A DNA stretch of 64,000 nt, taken from contig OZ240674.1 in assembly GCA_965198795.1 (NCBI GenBank), positions 1,612,001 through 1,676,000 on the forward strand. The letters are read 5' to 3'. Shown here one piece after another: positions 16,889 through 24,442 of the stretch. The translations under genes and the position numbers were made by a program. The stretch is from G965198795 sp965198795 (GTDB taxonomy: Bacteria; Pseudomonadota; Alphaproteobacteria; Rhodospirillales; Casp-alpha2). The notes beneath the pieces were generated by a model, which saw nothing but the letters and a program-made list of their open reading frames with translations, did no database searches and was not told the origin of the DNA. The first letter of the stretch is position 1. Each line of letters starts with the position of its first letter.

Positions 16889-17277
16889 GGAGCGGCTCCG
16901 CCGGTTGGCGGTTCGGACTCATCCATCCAGGCGCGGACCAGGTCTTCCGGCGAGGCGGCCGCCAAATCATGCAGGCCGTTCGCCCGATAGAGATAAATCA
17001 GGATTTCGGCGACCGCGACGAAGGCTTCCAGCGGAATCTCGTTCTCGTCGTTGATCGCGCTCAATAGATGGGCCAAATCGGCGTCTTCACGCACCTTGAC
17101 GCCGGATGAGAAGGCGAGTTCCAGAATTTGCCGCGCGATACGGCCTTTCCCGCCGGCCATGACTTTGGGCGCCTTGCCGTCTTCCTGTTCCGCCAGCGCG
17201 ACGGCGATTAAATCTCTCACCTTGGGGGCGGGGCGGAGGTTGCCCGCCGATTCTTGATGGGTGTCCTGGTGCGTCAT
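16885..17277 (-). CDS. FhlB: stand-alone FlhB C-terminal domain-like protein
   Basis: A 130-residue protein that looks like the cytoplasmic C-terminal domain of FlhB without its membrane part: KVRDLIAVALAEQEDGKAP, then GRIARQILELAFSSGVKVRE, DADLAHLLSAI, and IPLEAFVAVAEILIYLYRAN. These match FlhB's segments after the autocleavage site, including the VPIVE-L / IP..-F..VAEV.-YVYR pattern. The self-cleaving NPTH motif is absent. Similar stand-alone proteins (FhlB) occur in other bacteria and can support export. It heads the operon with the 92-residue gene, fliO and fliP. The full-length flhB is at 19975. Confidence 0.8.
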   Translation of the reverse strand: MTHQDTHQESAGNLRPAPKVRDLIAVALAEQEDGKAPKVMAGGKGRIARQILELAFSSGVKVREDADLAHLLSAINDENEIPLEAFVAVAEILIYLYRANGLHDLAAASPEDLVRAWMDESEPPTGGAAP

Positions 17278-17587
17278 GTCGATCCGCCTATTTCTCGCGC
17301 GTGACTAGGCAGCTTTTGCACAACCGCCAACCGATGCCGGTATGGTACGGCGCGCGGGTTTAACAAATCTTTACAATGACAAGAGAGAAAAATGCTGGAA
17401 TTTCCAGGAACTATGGACGGGAGCCGGGAGTAGGCGCGCGCACGGGCGATTCACTGTTTGTTAACGCGGGTCGGCAGATACTGCCTAGTGGAAACGCCCT
17501 GATGAAAGTGGCGGGCGCCGTCAACAGGGTCTCGCGAGCCGGGCTGCGGCCAGCAAGCGGTCCACGCCGATGAGAGGGACGAAATTC
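17278..17587. other. Divergent intergenic region between the fhlB-fliP and flgB operons (310 bases)
   Basis: No gene is supported here. The region must hold promoters for both directions. Searched by eye for sigma54 elements: several GG/GC pairs occur, but with spacing 7-9 instead of 10, so I do not call one. A clear GAGGGACG ribosome site lies just before flgB. Confidence 0.45.
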
Positions 17588-17989
17588 ATGGACTTGCTCT
17601 TATTTAGCGCCGTCAAGAAACGTCTGGACTGGCTGACGCAGCGTCAGGAAGTCATCGCCCAGAACGTCGCAAACGCCGATACCCCGGAATATCGGGCGAG
17701 AGATTTAAGACCCTTTGAGTTTCGCGAACTGATCCGCAGAGAGAGCGCCCAGTTGAATCTGGATATAACGTCTTCCGACGACATTGGCGGCCAACGCCGC
17801 CGTATCGTCGATTTCAACAGCGAGGAAACACGCCGGCCGTTCGAAACCAATCCGGATGACAATTCGGTCATCTTGGAAGAGCAGCTTGGAAAGATGGGCG
17901 AGGTGCAGATCAATCACAAGGCGACCGTGCAACTTTACAGAAAACACTTGGAACTGCTGCGCATCGCGGGCAGCCCGGGTAGACGCTGA
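17588..17989 (+). CDS. flgB: FlgB, proximal rod protein
   Basis: A 133-residue rod subunit, started at the ATG at 17588 (MDLLLFSAVKKRLDWL) because GAGGGACG precedes it; an ATG 18 bases upstream lacks a site. The rod motif RQEVIAQNVANADTPEYRAR and the C-terminal helix (VQLYRKHLELLRIA) are typical. Rightward first gene of flgB-flgC-fliE-fliQ-fliR-flhB-cckA. It is exported without a signal peptide and forms the proximal rod with FlgC, FlgF and FliE. Confidence 0.94.
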   Translation: MDLLLFSAVKKRLDWLTQRQEVIAQNVANADTPEYRARDLRPFEFRELIRRESAQLNLDITSSDDIGGQRRRIVDFNSEETRRPFETNPDDNSVILEEQLGKMGEVQINHKATVQLYRKHLELLRIAGSPGRR

Positions 17990-18095
17990 CGCCGGGCGGG
18001 CGCCGCGGGCGCGCCGTTCGTCAACGCATGGCGAGCCCAGAACGGGAATCAAACCAAATGTTCGTCGAAACGCTTAATATGAATGGACAGGTCCG

Positions 18096-18512
18096 ATGAT
18101 GGACGATCTGATCAAGGTTTTGCGTGTTTCCGCTTCCGGCATGAGGGCTCAAGGAACGCGCCTTCGTGTTATCGCGGAGAACATCGCCAACGTCGATAGT
18201 CTGGCCCAGACACCCGGTGGCAGACCTTACCAGAGGAAGCTGGTCACCTTCAAAAATGTGCTCGATAATGAGATCGGTCTCGACACGGTCAGGGTGTCGC
18301 GCATCCGCAACGACCTGTCCAGTTTCGGCCGGCGTTATGATCCGGCCCATCCGGCGGCAGACGAGCAGGGCTATGTCAGGACGCCGAACGTCAACACCAT
18401 GATCGAGACGTTGGATATGCGCCAAGCGCAGCGGTCTTACGAGGCGAATCTCGGCGTCATCAAGACATCGCGTGAGATGCTGACCAGCGTCATCGACGTG
18501 CTCAAAAATTAA
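18096..18512 (+). CDS. flgC: FlgC, proximal rod protein
   Basis: A 138-residue rod protein. The N-terminal helix has SASGMRAQGTRLRVIAENIA then NVDSLAQTPGG, and the C-terminal helix ends with TLDMRQAQRSYEANLGVIKT. Two adjacent ATGs (18096, 18099) are possible starts. It lies between flgB (106 bases) and fliE (25 bases). Confidence 0.95.
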   Translation: MMDDLIKVLRVSASGMRAQGTRLRVIAENIANVDSLAQTPGGRPYQRKLVTFKNVLDNEIGLDTVRVSRIRNDLSSFGRRYDPAHPAADEQGYVRTPNVNTMIETLDMRQAQRSYEANLGVIKTSREMLTSVIDVLKN

Positions 18513-18537
18513 ACGGCAGGGATAGGGGTGGGACGAG

Positions 18538-18858
18538 ATGACAAACCCGTTGAGCAACATCAATCAGGCCGTCCAGGCGTATAATCAGGCGGCTCGAAAT
18601 GACGCGTCCGCCGTCGCCGGGACGGAGAGGTCCGAATTGCAGGACGATTTCGCCTCCCTGGTCAAGGGGGCGATCCACGAGGCCCGCCGGATTGGGGAGA
18701 GAAGTGAACGGCTGTCATTGAACGCCATTCAAGACCGGGCTGATCTCACCCAAGTCATTACCGCCGTCAAGGAAGCCGAAATGACCCTGCAAAGCATGGT
18801 CAACGTGCGGGATAAAGTTCTCGAGTCCTATCAGCGCATCCTGCGCATGCCGATTTAA
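18538..18858 (+). CDS. fliE: FliE, MS ring-rod junction protein
   Basis: A 106-residue protein with the FliE C-terminal block: RADLTQVITAVKEAEMTLQS then VNVRDKVLESYQRILRMPI. FliE links the MS ring to the proximal rod and is an early export substrate. Length is standard. fliQ follows after 25 bases. Confidence 0.95.
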   Translation: MTNPLSNINQAVQAYNQAARNDASAVAGTERSELQDDFASLVKGAIHEARRIGERSERLSLNAIQDRADLTQVITAVKEAEMTLQSMVNVRDKVLESYQRILRMPI

Positions 18859-18883
18859 GAGAAGGCGGTAGAGACAACCCGCC

Positions 18884-19150
18884 ATGACACAAGCCGCCGT
18901 CATTCAGGTCGGACAGGAGGCGCTCTGGCTCGTTTTGAAGATTGCCGGGCCCGTGATGTTCATCGGTATGATCGTCGGCTTGGTCATCGCGCTGTTTCAG
19001 GCGCTCACAACCATTCAAGAACTCACGCTGACGTTCGTGCCGCGGATTGTCGTCGTGTTTATCTCGATGGTTTTTTTGCTGCCGTTTATGTCAACGTCCC
19101 TGATCGAGTTTTCGACTGAGTTGTTTGGACGAATGTCCGTCCTGGGCTGA
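18884..19150 (+). CDS. fliQ: FliQ, flagellar export gate protein
   Basis: An 88-residue protein with two membrane helices: ALWLVLKIAGPVMFIGMIVG and the second around VVVFISMVFLLPFMSTSLI, joined by ALFQALTTIQELTLTFVPR. This is the exact FliQ pattern. Four FliQ copies join five FliP and one FliR in the export gate. Confidence 0.96.
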   Translation: MTQAAVIQVGQEALWLVLKIAGPVMFIGMIVGLVIALFQALTTIQELTLTFVPRIVVVFISMVFLLPFMSTSLIEFSTELFGRMSVLG

Positions 19151-19176
19151 CGTCATGAAGCGGCCCCAAGCCGGAG

Positions 19177-19944
19177 ATGGGCGTGCTTAACGAGCTGTTG
19201 TCCCTCAATATTTTTGCGTTCATGCTGGTGTTCGCGCGCGTCGGCTCGATGATTGCTTTCGCGCCGGGCGTAGGCGCCGCATATGTTTCCACTCAAATCA
19301 GGATCCTGTTGGCGCTCGCCGTGGCGTTCGCCATGACGCCGGTCTTGACGCCGAACCTGCCCGTGACGCCGGAGAGTTATATCGGGCTGGTCATGTTGTT
19401 CATCGGCGAGGTGCTGATCGGAGTCTTCTTCGGCCTGACCGCGCAAGTGCTTGTGACGGCGTTACAGGTGGCGGGCACCTTGCTGGCTCTGTTCTCCTCC
19501 CTCGCCAACGCCTTGATCAATGATCCCGTTTCCCAACAGCAAAGTTCGATCTTCGCCAATTTCCTGACCACTTCCGGGGTCGTGCTCATCTTCGCGACGG
19601 ACCTCCATCATATCTGGTTCATCGCGATTATGGAAAGCTATCAGGTGTTTACGCCAGGCGTTCCGTTGCAGACGGGTGACGTCGCCTTCATGGTCGCGCG
19701 CAATGTCGCCACCGCGTTCTCGATTGGCGTCAAGCTGACGATTCCGTTTATCCTTGTCGCGATGGTTTATTACATCGGCCTGGGTTTGCTGGGTCGGTTG
19801 ATGCCCGCATTGCAGGTGTTTTTCTTTGGTCTGCCTGTTCAGGTGAGCGCGCAAATCGCGGTTTTAGCGCTTACTTTCTCCAGCGTCATGCTGGTTTTCC
19901 TCCGTCATTTTCAGGAAGCGTTTACCGCTTTCCTGGCATCTTAG
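19177..19944 (+). CDS. fliR: FliR, flagellar export gate protein
   Basis: A 255-residue polytopic membrane protein. Landmarks are FMLVFARVGSMIAFAPGVGA, IGLVMLFIGEVLIGVFFGL, and GTLLALFSSLANALINDPVS. It caps the FliP/FliQ assembly. It begins 26 bases after fliQ and ends 30 bases before flhB. Confidence 0.95.
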   Translation: MGVLNELLSLNIFAFMLVFARVGSMIAFAPGVGAAYVSTQIRILLALAVAFAMTPVLTPNLPVTPESYIGLVMLFIGEVLIGVFFGLTAQVLVTALQVAGTLLALFSSLANALINDPVSQQQSSIFANFLTTSGVVLIFATDLHHIWFIAIMESYQVFTPGVPLQTGDVAFMVARNVATAFSIGVKLTIPFILVAMVYYIGLGLLGRLMPALQVFFFGLPVQVSAQIAVLALTFSSVMLVFLRHFQEAFTAFLAS

Positions 19945-19974
19945 GAACGGACGGAAAAAGGGGCCGGGACCGAT

Positions 19975-21063
19975 ATGGCGGAAGAAGACGAATCACAGAA
20001 AACAGAAGAACCCACTCCGCGAAAGCTGGCCAAGGCCCGGGAAGAAGGCCAGGTCGCGCAATCGCAAGAAATCAAGAGCTGGGCGATTCTTCTGGGCGGC
20101 GTCATTGCCTTGATTTTCATGTTCCCCGCCATCGGTGGGCATGTGGCGCTCGTGGGGAACCGGATTATCGAGGGCTCCGGAAATATCCCCAGTGATTTCG
20201 AACACTTGCGGCTGTTTTTCTCCGGCCTTTTGCTTGATCTATTGATCACGCTGGGACCGTTTTTGATCTTTATCTATGTCGTCGCCGTGTTTTCGAATAT
20301 CGGTCAATTCGGTTTGAACGCGTCGATCAAGAAAATCCAACCGAAGTGGAGCAAGGTTAACCCGGTCAGCGGTTTCAAACGTGTTTTCGGGGCGCAAGCC
20401 GTCATCGAATTCGTTAAGGGGATCACGAAAATCGGTATTGTCGGATTCATCTCTTTCGCCCTGGCCATTCCCCTTCTGGGGGACCTGGAAGTCGTTACCG
20501 ACATCTCATTCCGGGAGACGCTCGAGCGTATCAGTGATATTGCCGTTATAATGGCTGTCGCGACCGTCGGCGTCATGACCGTGATCGCCGCGCTGGATTT
20601 TTCCTGGCAGAAACACCGGCACGTCAAGCAACTTCGGATGAGTCGCCAGGAAGTCAAGGAAGAAAACAAGCAAACCCAGGGTGATCCGCAAATCAAAGCG
20701 CGGATTCGACAGTTGCGGGTTGAGCGGACGCGCCAACGCATCGCCCAAGCCGTGCCCGAAGCCGATGTGGTTATCACCAACCCGACTCACTACGCGGTCG
20801 CGCTGGAATATAAGATGGACGAAATGACGGCGCCGAAACTTGTCGCCAAGGGAGTCGATCATCTGGCGTTCCGGATTCGGGAACTGGCGGATGAAAACGA
20901 TGTGCCGATCGTCGAAAACCCGCCGCTCGCCCGGGCCCTTTACGCCAGTGTCGAGATTGACCAGGAAATTCCGCCGGAACACTTCAAGGCCGTGGCGGAA
21001 GTTATCGGTTACGTCTGGCGTTTGAAAGGCAAAACGCCTTCGGCGGCGCCGGCAAGGCGCTAG
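19975..21063 (+). CDS. flhB: FlhB, flagellar export substrate-specificity switch
   Basis: A 362-residue protein. The N-terminus EDESQKTEEPTPRKLAKARE is diagnostic. Four membrane segments follow, then the cytoplasmic domain with the self-cleavage motif NPTH (Asn269) in VVITNPTHYAVALEY. The end (EIPPEHFKAVAEVIGYVWRL) matches the segment repeated in the stand-alone FhlB-like gene at 16885-17277. FlhB changes export from rod/hook to filament substrates. cckA follows after 95 bases. Confidence 0.97.
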   Translation: MAEEDESQKTEEPTPRKLAKAREEGQVAQSQEIKSWAILLGGVIALIFMFPAIGGHVALVGNRIIEGSGNIPSDFEHLRLFFSGLLLDLLITLGPFLIFIYVVAVFSNIGQFGLNASIKKIQPKWSKVNPVSGFKRVFGAQAVIEFVKGITKIGIVGFISFALAIPLLGDLEVVTDISFRETLERISDIAVIMAVATVGVMTVIAALDFSWQKHRHVKQLRMSRQEVKEENKQTQGDPQIKARIRQLRVERTRQRIAQAVPEADVVITNPTHYAVALEYKMDEMTAPKLVAKGVDHLAFRIRELADENDVPIVENPPLARALYASVEIDQEIPPEHFKAVAEVIGYVWRLKGKTPSAAPARR

Positions 21064-21158
21064 GTTCGCTGGCGAAACGCACAGATTGGGTTATAAGGTC
21101 CGAGGGTTCGATTTCCGGCCCCTGCAATCCGGCTGCAACGTCATAGGGATGCAACTCC

Positions 21159-23660
21159 ATGGGGCCGCTCGACCGCCTCGTTAAGAAAGTGAAGCCCGCC
21201 GGCCGTTCCGTTGAAAAGCGCGGTAAGGTCGGCTCCGGCGGCGCCAGGGAAGGTTCAGGCGTCAGCACGGATGACGCGGTCATGGAACTGTTGAAACTGG
21301 CCGCGGATGACTCTCCGGACGGGCTGTTCATTACCAGTTGGGACGGTGTGGGGGTGTTCGCGAATGATCAATTCCGGACCTTGTTCAATATCCCCCGGCA
21401 GGGCTCGAAAGGGGCGGTTGACAGGATTCTGTCCGGCATCGAGAATTCCTTGGATATTAAAGGGAAATCGACCAAAACTCTCGAAGGGCTCCGCAAAACC
21501 GGGCGTGAGGGGCATGTGGGGGCGGGCGAATTGATTGTCCGGGGAAAAGATGCGAAACCCCACTGGCGGCGCTTGTCCGTTACACCCTTTGGACTGGCGT
21601 CCGGCGCTCATCGTTATTGTCTTTGGCGCGGTCAGGACATCACCGATGAAAAGCGCCAACAGACCGCTAAACAATCCGCCGACATGCGCCGTGTCGATTT
21701 GCTGGAGCGCATGCCAGCCGGTTTTTTTTCCGTCGACTCCAAAGGCCGCATCATCTATGCGAATCAGCAACTGGCCGACTGGCTGGGGGTCGCGCGTCAG
21801 GATTTGCGCGGGCGGAACTTCTCGGATTTTGTTGTCTCCGCCGCCGCCACGGATACCGAAGGCGCCCCGTTGCGGAGCGGCGAGGCCGCCGACCATGGCG
21901 AAGTCGTGCTCCGGTCTCAAGACGGATTCGAATTTACCGCAAGCCTCGTCCAAAGCACCCGGCGCACCAGTGACGGCGATTTCTTCTATTCCCGGTCTCT
22001 TGTCGTGCGCGGCGTCACGGCGGATTGTCCGGAACTTCAAGACGAAAACGACCCTTTGGGGCCGGCCCGGCGGTTCCGCTCGTTGTTCGACGACGCCCCT
22101 GTTGGGATCGTGCTTCTTGATGTGCGGGGCAATGTGCTCGACTGCAATCACGCCTTCCAAAGTCTTAGCCGCGCGCATCGGGAAAAAATGGTCGGACGTC
22201 CATTCGCCGAACGTTTGGCGCCGGAGAACCGGGACCAAGTCAATCAACTCTTGAGCAAAGTGGTGATGGGCGTTAGCCGCACCGCGCGCATGGATATCTC
22301 CATTCCCCTGCGGGCTGAAAAAACCGTCATGGCGGCGCTGTTCGCCGGGCGTATGGAAGACGGCGCCGGCGAGGTGACGGGATTGATCCTGCATTTCATC
22401 GATACGACGGAGTACAAGTCCCTGAAGTTGCAGGTGTCGCAGTCTCAAAAGATGCAGGCGCTGGGTCAGCTCTCCGGCGGTGTCGCCCATGATTTCAATA
22501 ATTTGCTGACGGCCATGATCGGTTTTACGGATTTGCTGTTGGAGCGTCACGGCCCCGGCGATCCCAGTTTCAATGACCTCCAGCAAGTGAGGCAGAACGC
22601 CAACAGGGCGACCAACTTGGTGCGTCAATTGCTGGCGTTCTCACGCAAACAGAATCTGGAACCGGAAACGCTTGATATCCGCGACTGTTTGGGCGATCTC
22701 GCGAATTTGTTGCGGCGTCTGTTGGGCGAAAAGGTAAAGCTGAGAATCGAACACGCGCGCGATGTCGGACTGATCCGCGCGGACCGCGGCCAATTCGATC
22801 AGGTGATCATCAATTTGGCGGTGAATGCGCGTGACGCCATGCCCGATGGCGGGCCGCTGGTCATCAAGACGTCCAACAAGGACGTCACGACGGCCCTGAA
22901 CGAGGGCGGCGAGGTGATTCAGCCCGGCCGCTATGTCTTGATCGAGGTAATCGACCGAGGCGCCGGCATTCCGAAAGACGTGCTTGCCCGGATTTTTGAA
23001 CCGTTCTTCTCAACGAAAGAAGTCGGGCAGGGAACGGGCCTGGGACTTTCCACGGCTTACGGCATCATCCACCAGTCAGGCGGTTTCGTCTCCGTCGAGA
23101 GCGAATCCGGCGAGGGGACGACTTTCCGCGTCTACCTGCCGAAATTGGCCGAGTTCGAGACCGCCAGGCGGGGGACGAGGGAAGGCGGTGACGTCCAAGA
23201 GGAACTCGAGTTGCCCATGTTCGAGGTGGATTTGACCGGCGAAGAGACCATTTTGCTGGTTGAGGATGAAGACGCCGTCCGAATGTTCGGCGCCCGGGCC
23301 CTTCGCAATAAGGGCTATAAGGTTCTGGAAGCGGGGGATGGTGAAATGGCGTTGGATCAGATCGGTTCCGGCGGCAAAGGCATCGACTTGATTGTGTCCG
23401 ACGTCATCATGCCGGGAATGGATGGCCATTCCCTGGCTAAGAAAGCCCGCGAGTTGATGCCCGGCGTACCCATTATCCTAATGTCCGGTTATGCGGAAGA
23501 CGCCTTCCAGGATAAAATCGATCAAGACGAAAGCATCCATTTTCTGCCCAAGCCGTTTACCTTGAAAACTCTTGCGGGCAAGGTGAAGGCCGTGCTCGGC
23601 GAGGCGGGGGAGGAGCCGGGCGCGGCGTCCGCCGGCGAGCCCCCCCCCGGTGGACGGTAA
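21159..23660 (+). CDS. cckA: CckA-type hybrid sensor histidine kinase
   Basis: An 833-residue hybrid kinase: three PAS-like domains (~35-150, ~175-300, ~310-425), a HisKA domain with His444 in GGVAHDFNNLLTAMIGF, an HATPase domain (~540-670; NLAVNARDAMPDGG, GTGLGLSTAYGIIHQSGG) and a C-terminal receiver with Asp748 (IVSDVIMPGMDGHSLAKKAR). Domain order, H-box sequence and position behind flhB all match CckA, which feeds ChpT and CtrA, the master regulator of cell cycle and, in many alphaproteobacteria, of flagellar genes. Caulobacter CckA has N-terminal membrane helices; none is visible here, so this form may be soluble. Confidence 0.88.
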   Translation: MGPLDRLVKKVKPAGRSVEKRGKVGSGGAREGSGVSTDDAVMELLKLAADDSPDGLFITSWDGVGVFANDQFRTLFNIPRQGSKGAVDRILSGIENSLDIKGKSTKTLEGLRKTGREGHVGAGELIVRGKDAKPHWRRLSVTPFGLASGAHRYCLWRGQDITDEKRQQTAKQSADMRRVDLLERMPAGFFSVDSKGRIIYANQQLADWLGVARQDLRGRNFSDFVVSAAATDTEGAPLRSGEAADHGEVVLRSQDGFEFTASLVQSTRRTSDGDFFYSRSLVVRGVTADCPELQDENDPLGPARRFRSLFDDAPVGIVLLDVRGNVLDCNHAFQSLSRAHREKMVGRPFAERLAPENRDQVNQLLSKVVMGVSRTARMDISIPLRAEKTVMAALFAGRMEDGAGEVTGLILHFIDTTEYKSLKLQVSQSQKMQALGQLSGGVAHDFNNLLTAMIGFTDLLLERHGPGDPSFNDLQQVRQNANRATNLVRQLLAFSRKQNLEPETLDIRDCLGDLANLLRRLLGEKVKLRIEHARDVGLIRADRGQFDQVIINLAVNARDAMPDGGPLVIKTSNKDVTTALNEGGEVIQPGRYVLIEVIDRGAGIPKDVLARIFEPFFSTKEVGQGTGLGLSTAYGIIHQSGGFVSVESESGEGTTFRVYLPKLAEFETARRGTREGGDVQEELELPMFEVDLTGEETILLVEDEDAVRMFGARALRNKGYKVLEAGDGEMALDQIGSGGKGIDLIVSDVIMPGMDGHSLAKKARELMPGVPIILMSGYAEDAFQDKIDQDESIHFLPKPFTLKTLAGKVKAVLGEAGEEPGAASAGEPPPGGR

Positions 23661-23784
23661 GGAGTCCCTCCCGAACGCCTGCCCGGGGAAATCTCGTCCG
23701 TTCTTCCTTGAATTTTACGCGAAAAAATTGTGTATATTTTTACAAGGATCACGCCCAGCTGATCGACTGGTTTTGGTCATAAGG

Positions 23785-24084
23785 CTATTTGGTCATGCGG
23801 CGATGGCGTGAGGTGAAAACAAATGCGCCAAATATGCAAAGCGTTCGCGTGTTTCCAGGAAGAAACCCTGCGAGATTATGCTTTGTTTCGCCGCCGGTTC
23901 GGCGGCCTTGCGGACGGCTGAGCCGTCTGGCGCCAGGCGTGGCGGCGTAAACCGCGTCCGTCAGCGTGTCCGTTTCGGCGCTTTGACCGGCCAGTTCCAT
24001 CAGCATCCGGGCAAAGACGCCTTTCATGGCGGTTTGACGGTGGTTTAATGGTGGTTCAGGGGAACGGATTTTCCCGGCCCGCAA
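23785..24084 (-). pseudogene. Possible decayed IS5-type transposase fragment
   Basis: A 99-codon minus-strand frame contains KGVFARMLMELAGQSAETDT, then RRTGGETKHN, which resemble the stretch before the first catalytic Asp of IS5-family transposases (KGVFARxxxxLA... then GRTKGGxNxKLHA). The catalytic MIDATH motif is broken and the rest is missing. No terminal repeats were found. It lies in a 782-base gap (23661-24442) that otherwise holds AT-rich sequence and the tandem repeat below. The frame could also be chance. Confidence 0.3.
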
Positions 24085-24290
24085 GGCGTCGCGGCCCTTG
24101 TTAGGCTTGGTGGAAGCGGGCGAGAGTCTCTTCGCCCCCCAGCGCGGCGGACAAGGGTCAGGGGCGCGCGCCGGGCCAATTCGGAAGCCATTCCGTTGAT
24201 TGACTCTCTTCAGCGCCCGGTGCGTTGGGGGGCGCGGCGCTTATGGAAAGACGGCCGTCTCCGGCGTCTCTCGGGTCTTCGAGCGCGGCG

Positions 24291-24365
24291 GCCCTGTCCA
24301 CACGGAACATCTCCACACGGAACATCTCCACACGGGGCCTGTCCACATGGAACATCTCCGCACGG
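24291..24365 (+). repeat. 15-base tandem repeat, five copies
   Basis: Five head-to-tail 15-base units of the form AACATCTCCACACGG: units 2 and 3 (24306-24335) are identical, and units 1, 4 and 5 differ by a few bases. It lies in the gap between cckA and the convergent flavoprotein gene. All frames stay open through it because 15 is a multiple of three, so the open frames across it are not evidence of a gene. Confidence 0.85.
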
Positions 24366-24442
24366 AGACCGCGCCGGATTGTTCAAAACGCGCGTCACGG
24401 GGCGTTACCGGAGGCGTTCCGATGATTGACGATTGATCTTAT

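Noticed and set aside
17278..17587. Sigma54 promoter before flgB or the fhlB-like gene
   Set aside because: GG and GC elements occur but spacing is 7-9 bases, not 10.
21064..21158. tRNA-like GGTTCGATTTCC between flhB and cckA
   Set aside because: Only a T-loop-like dozen bases; no acceptor or anticodon stem could be paired.
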